From NCBI GenBank assembly GCA_001801055.1, contig MGWP01000058.1:1-34590 (forward strand): a stretch of 34,590 nt of DNA. The letters run 5' to 3'. The notes beneath the pieces were generated by a model. It made no database searches. It had not been told where the DNA came from and was given only the letters and a program-made list of their open reading frames with translations. Made by a program: the position numbers and the translations under genes. This document shows, one piece after another, positions 16,195-23,376 of the stretch (its first letter is position 1; each line of letters opens with the position of its first letter). The DNA comes from Gallionellales bacterium GWA2_55_18. Its GTDB lineage: Bacteria > Pseudomonadota > Gammaproteobacteria > Burkholderiales > Gallionellaceae.

Positions 16195-16638
16195 ATGGAA
16201 CAGCAATCTGGTTTTACATTGATCGAGCTGATTATGGTGATCGTGATTCTGGGCATCCTGGCGGCCACAGCAATGCCGAGGTTCAGTGATTTGTCCGGTG
16301 AGGCGCGTATTGCCAAGATTAATGCCATGAAGGCTGCCATGCAGTCTGCGGCTACCATGGCGCACGGAATGCAATTGGCTCAAGGTACCAACCCGAACTC
16401 GGCTGTGACGATTAACCAAGGTTTGACGACCATCAGTATGGTGAATGGTTACCCGCAAGCTGCTTTTGGCGGAATTCTCTCTGCGGTTGAAACTTCCGAT
16501 TACTACACGGGTGCGTGGAGCACCAGCGGAGTATCGGCTGATATGGCTCATATTGCTTGTGCCGTTTCTTATGTGGAAGCCGCCGTCGTCGGCACACCAA
16601 ACTATATAATGCATTCTGCACCCGCTGATTGTAGTTAA
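16195..16638 (+). CDS. MSHA-type pilin, divergent copy 3
   Basis: 147 residues from the ATG at 16195 behind TTAGGAGAG (a TTG at 16153 would give an improbable leader). The prepilin leader is MEQQSG and the mature N-terminus FTLIELIMVIVILGILAATA is the same as in the others. The C-terminal half is different: TNPNSAVTINQGLTTISMVN, AFGGILSAVETSDYYTGAWS, then CAVSYVEAAVVGTPNYIMHS and a terminal Cys. This is the outlier of the four and may display a different surface. Confidence 0.9.
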   Translation: MEQQSGFTLIELIMVIVILGILAATAMPRFSDLSGEARIAKINAMKAAMQSAATMAHGMQLAQGTNPNSAVTINQGLTTISMVNGYPQAAFGGILSAVETSDYYTGAWSTSGVSADMAHIACAVSYVEAAVVGTPNYIMHSAPADCS

Positions 16639-16850
16639 TAATGTGCGTAGCTAAGGCGGAATCATTAAACAAGGGGCGGTTGATGCCTCTGTTTGGGGTT
16701 TGATGTTCATTAGGTTGCTGTACTGTGCGCCTGTTTGCGAGAGATTTTGTTGTGCATTGGCTTGGCAAGCGAAGTAACGAGGCTGAGGCCTTGATGTTAT
16801 CCCCGCATCGGTTGGGGATTGGTTGAGCATATACCTTGGGAGAGTTGATA
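16639..16850 (+). other. Leader region between pilin copies 3 and 4
   Basis: 212 bases with no gene. It shares blocks with the leader of copy 3. The partial inverted pair AAACAAGGGGC / GCCTCTGTTT (16668-16701) is too weak to call a terminator. GGGAGAG lies before the copy 4 start. Confidence 0.4.
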
Positions 16851-17282
16851 ATGAAACAGCAAGTTGGTTTTACATTGATCGAACTGATAATGGTGATCGT
16901 GATCCTGGGCATCTTGGCGGCCACCGCCATGCCGAAGTTCAGCGATTTATCCGCCGAGGCGCGTGTCGGAAAGCTTAATGCCATGAAGGCTGCCATGCAG
17001 TCTGCGGCTACCATGGCGCACGGTATGCAATTGGCTCAAGGTGTCGCATCGAACGCAACTGTATCGGTTGAAGGGGGTACGACGATAGCCATGCGAAATG
17101 GATATCCGGATGATACTTCAACGGGTATTGTCGCGGCGGTTGACATTACCGATTACGTTGATAATTTTACTAGCTCCAGCGGCATATCTGTTGATGCGGC
17201 TCATCCGCTTTGTAATGTTTCTTATGTCAATGCCAATCCGCCGACCTATACGATGAATTCCGCAGCCGCTAATTGCGATTAA
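16851..17282 (+). CDS. MSHA-type pilin, mosaic copy 4
   Basis: 143 residues from the ATG at 16851 behind GGGAGAG. The first half matches copy 3 (SDLSAEAR, NAMKAAMQSAATMAHGMQLA), including DNA such as AATGCCATGAAGGCTGCCAT. From about codon 66 onward it matches copies 1 and 2 (GGTTIAMRNGYPDDTSTGIV, DYVDNFTSSSG, CNVSYVNANPP). The switch lies near 17031-17050. This is what a recombination or gene-conversion product would look like. It keeps the leader MKQQVG and the cysteine pair. Confidence 0.9.
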   Translation: MKQQVGFTLIELIMVIVILGILAATAMPKFSDLSAEARVGKLNAMKAAMQSAATMAHGMQLAQGVASNATVSVEGGTTIAMRNGYPDDTSTGIVAAVDITDYVDNFTSSSGISVDAAHPLCNVSYVNANPPTYTMNSAAANCD

Positions 17283-17420
17283 CAATGCGCAAGATGCGCA
17301 AGCCCTGCGTAAGGCGGATGCCATAAAGCCAGCACTATCCAAGTGGGATGTGAAATTGGTGCGGTGTAGCGTTATTTGTCGCATCCTCGCTTGATTTGTC
17401 GGCAAAGTTTATGCGGATAT

Positions 17421-17448
17421 GGGGAGGCTCGGCCTCCCCTGTTTTTTT
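17421..17448 (+). terminator. Terminator after pilin copy 4
   Basis: GGGGAGGC and GCCTCCCC pair around TCG, then TG and seven T. A classic Rho-independent form closing the pilin array. Confidence 0.88.
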
Positions 17449-17514
17449 GTTGCGGCTACCGGTTTTTGATACACTGCAACCCCTCTGAATTCAGTTTTTG
17501 ATAGGGCATAGGGC

Positions 17515-18078
17515 ATGCGGTTGAGTTCCAGCCAAGTCGAAGCAAACAAGCGGGAAACCGGACATTTTTTCGGCGCTCAGGCTAAGATATGGCTGTCCGG
17601 TTCGCGCGAGGATAAACATCAGCATGGCTTTACCTTGGTCGAACTGATTATGACAATCATCATCATCGCAATATTGGCGGTGGTGGCTGCTCCCCGATTT
17701 ACCGATAGCGACGCATTTCAATCACGCGGTTTTGCTGATCAGGTGCAAGCCACATTGCGCTATGCGCAGAAAGTGGCGATTGCAAAAAGGCGCTATGTTT
17801 GTGCGGATTTTCCTACTGCCAGTAGCGTCAAGCTGACGTATGACCCGACTGCGCCCAGCATCACACATACGACCATGGCCGCCTGTCCGGGAGGGAGCGC
17901 ACTGACCAGCCCGAGCGGGGATTCCTATCCAATTAGTAGTGACAGGGCATTGTTTTTCACTACTCCTTCCGCGTTTTATTTCGATGCATTGGGTAAACCC
18001 AGCATTGCCCAGATAATAACCATCAGCAATGTGCCAGCCAACATCGCCATTGAAGCCGAGACCGGCTATGTGCATTAA
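17515..18078 (+). CDS. mshC: MSHA minor prepilin MshC-like (GspH/FimT type)
   Basis: 187 residues. The prepilin site is HQHG-FTLVELIMTIIIIAIL, cleaved after Gly38 with Glu5 present, then AVVAAPRFTDSDAFQSRGFA and RYAQKVAIAKRRYVC, as in GspH/FimT-like minor pilins. Position after mshA fits mshC. The 38-residue leader is long; ATG 17515 is the only ATG in frame and has just GGGC upstream, so the true start is uncertain. It follows the array terminator, so a separate promoter is expected. Confidence 0.82.
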   Translation: MRLSSSQVEANKRETGHFFGAQAKIWLSGSREDKHQHGFTLVELIMTIIIIAILAVVAAPRFTDSDAFQSRGFADQVQATLRYAQKVAIAKRRYVCADFPTASSVKLTYDPTAPSITHTTMAACPGGSALTSPSGDSYPISSDRALFFTTPSAFYFDALGKPSIAQIITISNVPANIAIEAETGYVH

Positions 18079-18079
18079 C

Positions 18080-18178
18080 CAGAGGGCAGAGGACAGAGGG
18101 CAGAGGGTCGCCTTGGCTGCGCCGAGCAGTTGCATAGTGTGTTGCGTGCAGCGCACACATATTTCTCCTCTGTCCTTT
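18080..18178. repeat. Composite family E repeat, copy 2
   Basis: Left arm CAGAGGGCAGAGGACAGAGG and following units (18080-18107), a central GC-rich part with GTGTGTTGCGTGCAGCGCACAC, and right arm TTTCTCCTCTGTCCTTTGC (18162-18180). It fills the gap between mshC and the nucleotidyltransferase gene. Confidence 0.65.
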
Positions 18179-18189
18179 GCTTATACAAA

Positions 18190-18684
18190 ATGTACATGAA
18201 CATGTTCGGCTTGATCGAAATGTTGTCTGTGACGAAGATCGAATTTGTTTTGGTGGGCGGCCTTGCGGTAGCGCTGCACGGTTATCAGCGGGTCACGATG
18301 GATGTGGATGTTGTGCTGGCAATGGATGAAGGAAATTTGCAGCGATTTATTTCTATAGCCAAAGCTTCCGGCTTGCGTCCGACGATTCCCGTGGAGATTG
18401 AATCACTGACCAATCCGAAATTGATCGAGCAGTGGCATCGCGAAAAAGGCATGTTGGCCTTCAGCCTGCGTGGCCCGCAGGCGATGGCAACCGTGATGGA
18501 TATTCTGGTCAAGCCCGTGATTCCATTCGATGCCTTGCGGGACGATGCGGTGATGGTTGATGTTGGCTCGATCAGTATTCCAGTTGCATCAATCGAACAC
18601 CTGATCGCGATGAAAACGGGTACTGGGCGCAGTAAGGATTTAATTGATATCGAAGAGCTGCGAAAAATTCAGGCACTAAAATGA
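18190..18684 (+). CDS. Nucleotidyltransferase-fold protein (AbiEii/DUF6036-like)
   Basis: About 164 residues from ATG 18190 (ATGs at 18196 and 18202 also fit; earlier sequence is repeat DNA). The fold signature is FVLVGGLAVALHGYQRVTMD then VDVVLAMDE, i.e. GG, then T-x-D-x-D, followed by IPVASIEHLIAMKTGTGRSK with D-LIDIEEL at the end. This matches the minimal nucleotidyltransferase family that includes AbiEii-type toxins, whose members transfer NMPs. It is not a known pilus gene. The stop overlaps the next gene as ATGA, suggesting a two-gene cassette. Function here unknown. Confidence 0.72.
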   Translation: MYMNMFGLIEMLSVTKIEFVLVGGLAVALHGYQRVTMDVDVVLAMDEGNLQRFISIAKASGLRPTIPVEIESLTNPKLIEQWHREKGMLAFSLRGPQAMATVMDILVKPVIPFDALRDDAVMVDVGSISIPVASIEHLIAMKTGTGRSKDLIDIEELRKIQALK

Positions 18685-18947
18685 CGATTGCGGAGAAAAA
18701 TTATTTTTTGTTGCAGGAAATCGAGGCGAATCGCAGATTCCTCTTGATGGTCTATCAGCAAAACCCAAAATTGCTGGAACGTGCCGATGCCCGGATCAAA
18801 CAGTTGTTTGAGGTGCAAAATCTGATGGCACCACTTGATCGCGGTGATGCGAAAGAGAAGCCCCGGCTTCTCTCGGATGTGGAAAGCGCATGTCGGGTCA
18901 CCCCCGTCGGTGCTGAGCCTCCTGAGGTATCGAAGGGCGAACCATGA
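18681..18947 (+). CDS. Small protein of unknown function, partner of the nucleotidyltransferase gene
   Basis: 88 residues. The helical part MTIAEKNYFLLQEIEANRRF then LLMVYQQNPKLLERADARIK (about 1-50) has no motif I recognise. The tail PVGAEPPEVSKGEP is encoded by 18904-18944, which looks like a family D dispersed repeat (complement of TTCGATACCTCAGGAGGCTC), so the natural C-terminus may have been replaced. It overlaps the nucleotidyltransferase gene upstream and mshD downstream, both by ATGA. Confidence 0.6.
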   Translation: MTIAEKNYFLLQEIEANRRFLLMVYQQNPKLLERADARIKQLFEVQNLMAPLDRGDAKEKPRLLSDVESACRVTPVGAEPPEVSKGEP

Positions 18948-19555
18948 AGCCGCCGATTGAACCAAAAATGGAGAGGCTTTCCTCGGATTTATATCGTTCC
19001 CACGCTCCGCGTGGTAATGCAGCCATACCGCCCGCGCGCAGCGCGGCCAAGAATCTGTCTTCAGCCTTCTGTCTTCAGTCCTCCGAACGCGGCATCAGCT
19101 TGATCGAGCTAATTATGTACATCGTTATTGTCAGCGTAGCGATGGCTGGCATCTTGCAGGTATTGAATACCAACACCACATTCAGTGCCGATCCTTTCGT
19201 TAAAAAACAAGCCAGAGCGATTGCCGAGTCGTTACTGGAAGAGATTGAACTGCATATTTTTTCTAATTCAGGATTTACGCCCGCAATTCCCGGTAGCCCT
19301 ACGCGCGCGGAACGTACCAGTTTTGATGACGTTATGGATTACAACGGTTTTGCCACAAGTGGCGTGTATCCGGCGAATGATGATGGCACAGCAGCGGTCG
19401 TATCCGGCTTGGCAGATTACAACGTGACTGTTGCTGTAGCGGGTGTGGCATGGGACAACATAACCAACGTCAGCGCGGTGCAGATCACTGTGACAGTGAA
19501 TAATCTAAATGCAAGCCAGGTTGTAGAAGCAATTGGCTACAGGGTGGACTACTAA
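18944..19555 (+). CDS. mshD: MSHA minor prepilin MshD-like
   Basis: 203 residues. The prepilin site is SERG-ISLIELIMYIVIVSVAM, with cleavage after Gly50 and Glu5 kept; the mature part includes AGILQVLNTNTTFSADPFVK and RAIAESLLEEIELH, as in MshD. The 50-residue leader is far longer than usual: DNA from 18992 to 19085 is repeat-like (CGTTCCCACGCTCCGCGTGG, then CTGTCTTCAG units) and ends 12 bases before the cleavage site. The ATG at 18944 overlaps the upstream stop. Likely a minor pilin at the tip. Confidence 0.82.
   Translation: MKPPIEPKMERLSSDLYRSHAPRGNAAIPPARSAAKNLSSAFCLQSSERGISLIELIMYIVIVSVAMAGILQVLNTNTTFSADPFVKKQARAIAESLLEEIELHIFSNSGFTPAIPGSPTRAERTSFDDVMDYNGFATSGVYPANDDGTAAVVSGLADYNVTVAVAGVAWDNITNVSAVQITVTVNNLNASQVVEAIGYRVDY
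18992..19085. repeat. Composite repeat, copy 3 of family E right arm joined to another palindrome
   Basis: CGTTCCCACGCTCCGCGTGG (a palindrome around GCTCCGCG-type bases) is followed by GCGCGCAGCGCGG and then the right arm CTGTCTTCAGCCTTCTGTCT (19057-19076) and CAGTCCTCC. The left arm is absent. All of it is translated as part of the MshD leader. Confidence 0.6.
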
Positions 19556-20439
19556 TGCGCGTGCATGGACAATCCGGTTTTACCCTGACCGAGATAATCA
19601 TGGTGATCGTCATCACCGGCATTTTGGGCAGTATGGCGGCGGTATTTCTCAGGGCTCCCGTGCAGCAGTACCTGGATATAGGGCAGCGCGCAGACCTGAC
19701 CGATATTGCGGACCTCGCGCTACACCGCATGACAAATGATATCGGAACCGCCGTGCCAAGCAGTGTGCGTGTCGCAGGCATTGCCCCGATTTATCTTGAA
19801 TTTTTGCCAACCAAGGATGGGGGGCGCTATCGTGCAGTGAGTAGTACGCCTGATGTTTGCGCAGGGGTTGCAGGGAATGCAGGGAGCGGCGCGTTGGTAT
19901 TTGATGGTGCCGACACCTGTTTCGAAATTCTCGGCCCGGCGGTTTCATTTGTTGTTGATGATCGAATTGTGGTGGGGAGTACGCAACCTGGTGGTAATCC
20001 TTATGACACTGCGGCGACAGGCATGTTGCGTAGATACGCTGGTGCAGCGGGAGCTCAGGTGAGCGCTGTTATAGATTCCGGCTTTCCGCTTGCGGCTACG
20101 GATACGAGCCAACGTTTTGAAGTGGTTCCGGTTGATCAGCGAGCGGTAACTTACGCCTGCATAGGGACGCTCGGGACTTTGGATACGAATGGAGATGGGC
20201 AGGGCAAGCTGGTGCGCTACTGGAATTATGGATTTAATTCTGCGCAAGTTGCGCCTCCTGTTGGTGGTTCGAGCGCGGTGCTGGCGAACAAGCTTTATAC
20301 CTGCGGTATAGTCGTCGACCAGAGCCGTGGGTTGATTGCCAATACGCTGCAATTTGCCCGGGCCAGCGAAGTCATCAGTCTTTACCAGGAAATTCATGTG
20401 CATAGCTCGCCAACAATCCATGTCCATAACACGCCATGA
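19555..20439 (+). CDS. mshO: MSHA minor prepilin MshO-like
   Basis: 294 residues. A short leader MRVHGQSG precedes FTLTEIIMVIVITGILGSMA, with Glu5 present, then AVFLRAPVQQYLDIGQRADL and LTDIADLALHRMTNDIGTAV, the usual MshO/GspJ-like order. The start overlaps the mshD stop by one base (TAATG) and the end overlaps mshP by ATGA. Probably a minor pilin in the tip complex. Confidence 0.88.
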   Translation: MRVHGQSGFTLTEIIMVIVITGILGSMAAVFLRAPVQQYLDIGQRADLTDIADLALHRMTNDIGTAVPSSVRVAGIAPIYLEFLPTKDGGRYRAVSSTPDVCAGVAGNAGSGALVFDGADTCFEILGPAVSFVVDDRIVVGSTQPGGNPYDTAATGMLRRYAGAAGAQVSAVIDSGFPLAATDTSQRFEVVPVDQRAVTYACIGTLGTLDTNGDGQGKLVRYWNYGFNSAQVAPPVGGSSAVLANKLYTCGIVVDQSRGLIANTLQFARASEVISLYQEIHVHSSPTIHVHNTP

Positions 20440-20921
20440 TTGAAAAGACAGAGGGTATTACCCACTTATCGCAGATGAGCTCCACTGAACATGGCTTCAG
20501 CCTGGTTTCAGCCATTTTTTTGCTGGTAGTGATAGCCGCGCTGGGCACATTTGCCGTCACGCTTTCCACTACCCAGCAGCAAAGCGCCGCGCTGGATGCG
20601 CTGGGGTCGCGCGCCTATCAGGCGGCGCGGGCAGGGGTAGAGTGGGGTGCGTTTCAAATAACGCAGTCAGCAGTTCCCAGCGTGGGCAATGGAGTCGCTC
20701 TGGCGTGTCAGGGTGGTACAACCCTCTTGACGCCGCCAGCATTACCGGCAGCGCAGCTGTCAGTATTCAGCGTGGGTGTTACATGCAGTGCCTCTCAAGT
20801 TGCTGGCGATACTTTGAATTGGGTGTATGAACTCACCTCGACAGCTTCGGGTGTGAACGGTGCCAGCCCCGGCTCGCCGGACTATGTCGAACGAAAGATA
20901 CGTGTAACGATAGCGCAGTGA
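20436..20921 (+). CDS. mshP: MSHA minor pilin MshP-like, lacking Glu5
   Basis: 161 residues. The site EHG-FSLVSAIFLLVVIAALGTF has the Gly-Phe junction but Ser instead of Glu at mature position 5, a trait of tip-type pseudopilins such as GspK. The following LDALGSRAYQAARAGVEWGA matches PilX/MshP N-termini. ATG 20436 overlaps mshO by four bases; an in-frame ATG at 20475 gives a more normal 7-residue leader. Confidence 0.82.
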   Translation: MIEKTEGITHLSQMSSTEHGFSLVSAIFLLVVIAALGTFAVTLSTTQQQSAALDALGSRAYQAARAGVEWGAFQITQSAVPSVGNGVALACQGGTTLLTPPALPAAQLSVFSVGVTCSASQVAGDTLNWVYELTSTASGVNGASPGSPDYVERKIRVTIAQ

Positions 20922-20942
20922 GCAGGTTTGATAATACCCGCC

Positions 20943-21113
20943 ATGAGCCAAATCGAAGGGCGTAGCGTGTCCAACGAAAAGGCGGAGCTAATGGGTAATT
21001 TGGGTTCAATTTTACCTATGGGGGGGTGCACTGCTTGCGTAGAATGCGCATTGTGTGTTTCAAGATGCACAATGCCGCATAAATTTATTGACTCATGGAA
21101 TATTGTAAATTGA
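20943..21113 (+). CDS. Possible small cysteine-rich ORF (uncertain)
   Basis: A 56-codon frame from ATG 20943 ends with GGCTACVECALCVSRCTMPH, five cysteines regularly spaced by two or three residues. There is no ribosome site, and no family is recognised. It fills the gap between mshP and mshI, where mshQ might be expected in other species. The cysteine pattern recalls Fe-S or zinc ligands, but this may be chance. Confidence 0.2.
   Translation: MSQIEGRSVSNEKAELMGNLGSILPMGGCTACVECALCVSRCTMPHKFIDSWNIVN
21048..21075. promoter_or_regulatory. Inverted repeat upstream of mshI
   Basis: GCATTGTG (21048-21055) and CACAATGC (21068-21075) are perfect 8-base arms 12 bases apart. TTGACT at 21091 follows, but no good -10 lies at the correct distance. 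It could be an operator or hairpin at the head of the mshI-mshN genes. Confidence 0.4.
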
Positions 21114-21126
21114 CTAGACGCCAAGT

Positions 21127-22083
21127 ATGAATATCCAGTTTATCTCTTCGTTGTTTAAGTCAAGAAGACGCGGCTCTGGCTGGCTGGCGGTTGTTTTTGG
21201 CAAGAATGGGGTTCATCTGTCGAAAATCGAGTCGAAAGGCGCGATGCCGCATGTGGTGCGCTGTGAATATCACGATATGCGCCCAGTGTCTGCCGTATCG
21301 CTGGGAAAGTTGCGGCGAGCGGAAAAGATAGGAGCCTGCGATTTTATTACATTGCTGGCTCCGAGCGAATATCAAATGCTGATGGTTGAGACTCCCAATG
21401 TTCCCGCGAATGAGTTGAAGACGGCGGTGCGCTGGAAGATAAAAGATAGCCTGAGTTACCATGTGGAGGATGCCACGATAGATGTGTTGCCTATTCCTGC
21501 GGGTAAGTCTGGCTCGGAAAAGGCTCGGTCTGTGTATGTGATTGCCGCGTCCAATATTACTATCAAGAAGCATATTGCCTTGTTCGAACAGGCGAAAATT
21601 AACCTAGGTATGATTGATATTCCAGAAATGGCGCAACGCAACATCGCTTCGTTATTTGAGCAGGGCGATCAAGCTTTGGCAATGCTGGCATTTGATGAGA
21701 ACGGCGGCTTATTGACGTTTACAGCAGGCGGTGAGTTGTATTTATCGCGCTTCATGGAGATCAATGTTGGACAGTTGTTGGATGCCAGCGAAAGCCTGCG
21801 CAAGCAATACCGCGACCGTGTGGAGTTCGAGTTGCAGCGCTCGCTGGATTACTTCGACAGCCAATTTAGTTACTTGACTGTCGATCGCGTACTGGTTTGC
21901 GTGCCGGATAATACCGGTTTGGTGGAGTTTTTGGCGGGTAAGATTGACACTAAAGTGGAGAGGCTGGACTTGTCGCAAGTAATGGATATCAGCGCAGTAC
22001 CCATGCTTGCCGATAGTGAATTTGTCGCGCGAGCTTTGCCGTCATTGGGTGCAGCCCTGCGCCCGGAAAGGCGGGCGCGATGA
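21127..22083 (+). CDS. mshI: MSHA biogenesis protein MshI (PilM-like)
   Basis: 318 residues, actin-like ATPase superfamily in the PilM/MshI manner: GSGWLAVVFGKNGVHLSKIE, FITLLAPSEYQMLMVETPNV, ELKTAVRWKIKDSLSYHVED, then SLDYFDSQFSYLTVDRVLVC near 240. It is a cytoplasmic protein that pairs with the PilN-like product downstream. The start ATG 21127 has a poor ribosome site. It ends with an ATGA overlap. Confidence 0.88.
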   Translation: MNIQFISSLFKSRRRGSGWLAVVFGKNGVHLSKIESKGAMPHVVRCEYHDMRPVSAVSLGKLRRAEKIGACDFITLLAPSEYQMLMVETPNVPANELKTAVRWKIKDSLSYHVEDATIDVLPIPAGKSGSEKARSVYVIAASNITIKKHIALFEQAKINLGMIDIPEMAQRNIASLFEQGDQALAMLAFDENGGLLTFTAGGELYLSRFMEINVGQLLDASESLRKQYRDRVEFELQRSLDYFDSQFSYLTVDRVLVCVPDNTGLVEFLAGKIDTKVERLDLSQVMDISAVPMLADSEFVARALPSLGAALRPERRAR

Positions 22084-22712
22084 GCCAGCAAATCAACCTG
22101 CTCAATCCGCTGTTAAAGAAACAGCGCGATTTTCTTTCGCTGCGAACCATGGTGCAGGCTTTGGGTTTTATCATTGCCGGATCATTGTTTTTTTATGGCT
22201 ATGCGTTTTATCAGGCGAGCCAGCTTACTAAACAATTTGAAGAAAACAACCAGCGATATAATGCCGATCAAGCGCGCTTGGCGAGCTTCGCCCAGGAATT
22301 TTCGCCGCAGTCGGCCAATGAGTTGGTGCAGGCCGAGGTATCAAGGCTGGAAAAGGAACTGGATGAGCAAAACGAATTGATTGCTGCATTAAAGCCGGGT
22401 GCGAAAGGCAGCCTCACGGGTTTTTCGGAATATATGAGGGCTTTTTCCCGCCAGGTTGTGCAGGGTTTGTGGTTGACCGGTTTTAAGGTGGTCGGCGATG
22501 GGGTGGAAATCAGCTTGAGCGGAGGGGTATTGAACCCGGAATTGCTACCCACTTACATTCAACGCTTGGGTAAGGAGCGCATCATGCATAACAAGACCTT
22601 CTCTGCCTTGCAAATTCAGGTCGGTACCGGAAGAGGGATGGACTCCGGATCGCCGCCGCGTTATGTGGAATTCATACTGCATTCGACACCGGGTGGCGAG
22701 GTTAAGAAATGA
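22080..22712 (+). CDS. PilN-like assembly protein (second MshI-type gene)
   Basis: 210 residues. The N-terminal motif QQINLLNPLLKKQRDFLSLR is the PilN signature (INLLP-type) that docks into PilM/MshI. One transmembrane helix (FIIAGSLFFYGYAFY, about 29-45), a coiled coil (about 50-100), then a periplasmic domain. It links the cytoplasmic ring to the alignment complex. It overlaps mshI by ATGA and lies seven bases before mshJ. Confidence 0.85.
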   Translation: MSQQINLLNPLLKKQRDFLSLRTMVQALGFIIAGSLFFYGYAFYQASQLTKQFEENNQRYNADQARLASFAQEFSPQSANELVQAEVSRLEKELDEQNELIAALKPGAKGSLTGFSEYMRAFSRQVVQGLWLTGFKVVGDGVEISLSGGVLNPELLPTYIQRLGKERIMHNKTFSALQIQVGTGRGMDSGSPPRYVEFILHSTPGGEVKK

Positions 22713-22719
22713 GGCTTGA

Positions 22720-23376
22720 ATGAAGCATTATTGGGAGTTGGTGCAAAGTAAGGTAGAGGCAATGCCTTTGCGTGAGCGCTTGATAATGTTTGTTGCGATA
22801 GCTTTTGCGATAATTGCCATGACCAGCGTGATGTTACTGAATCCTCTCCTGAAAAAACAGAAGGAGTTGTCGACTAGATTGGCTCAGCAGCAAAGCCAAA
22901 TGAAAGAGCTGCAAGCGAAAGTGCAGGAAATTTCTCAAGCCAGAAAGGACGATGAGCATTCGCCGCTGCGAATAAAGGTGGCACAACTCAAGCAGCAAGT
23001 GGAAGCGCAAAGGGAAAATATACAAGGCCGACGCAATCATTTGGTTGATCCAGATAAAATAGTAAGCCTGCTGGAACAAGTTCTGAATAAAAATAGCAGG
23101 TTGCAATTAGTCGCGTTGGAAACTTTACCGGCAGATTTGGAGATGGAGCCAACCAGGAAAAATAATTCCGGGCAGAAGCAAATCTTCAAGCACAGTATAA
23201 AAATTACTTTGCGCGGAGGTTACCTGGATTTGTTGCAATACCTCACTGCAGTGGAGAAAGCACCGGTGCAGATGTATTGGGGTGATGCAAGTTTTAGTGT
23301 GGACAAGTATCCGGATGGAGTGCTAATTTTAACATTGTATACTTTGAGCTTGGATAAGGTATGGCTGAAGGTATGA
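22720..23376 (+). CDS. mshJ: MSHA biogenesis protein MshJ (PilO/GspM-like)
   Basis: 218 residues: a short cytoplasmic tail, one helix LIMFVAIAFAIIAMTSVMLL (about 21-40), a coiled coil (LLKKQKELSTRLAQQQSQMK and beyond, about 44-105) and a ferredoxin-like periplasmic domain (SIKITLRGGYLDLLQYLTAV, APVQMYWGDASFSVDKYPDG). It forms the inner-membrane alignment complex with the PilN-like protein. GAGG precedes ATG 22720. The 3' end overlaps mshK by 16 bases. Confidence 0.87.
   Translation: MKHYWELVQSKVEAMPLRERLIMFVAIAFAIIAMTSVMLLNPLLKKQKELSTRLAQQQSQMKELQAKVQEISQARKDDEHSPLRIKVAQLKQQVEAQRENIQGRRNHLVDPDKIVSLLEQVLNKNSRLQLVALETLPADLEMEPTRKNNSGQKQIFKHSIKITLRGGYLDLLQYLTAVEKAPVQMYWGDASFSVDKYPDGVLILTLYTLSLDKVWLKV

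Noticed and set aside
14683-17282. Pilin array as an assembly artefact
   Set aside because: Copies differ at many positions, have different spacing and distinct 3' hairpins, and copy 3 has its own C-terminal half. That is more than expected from misassembly, though long reads would settle it.
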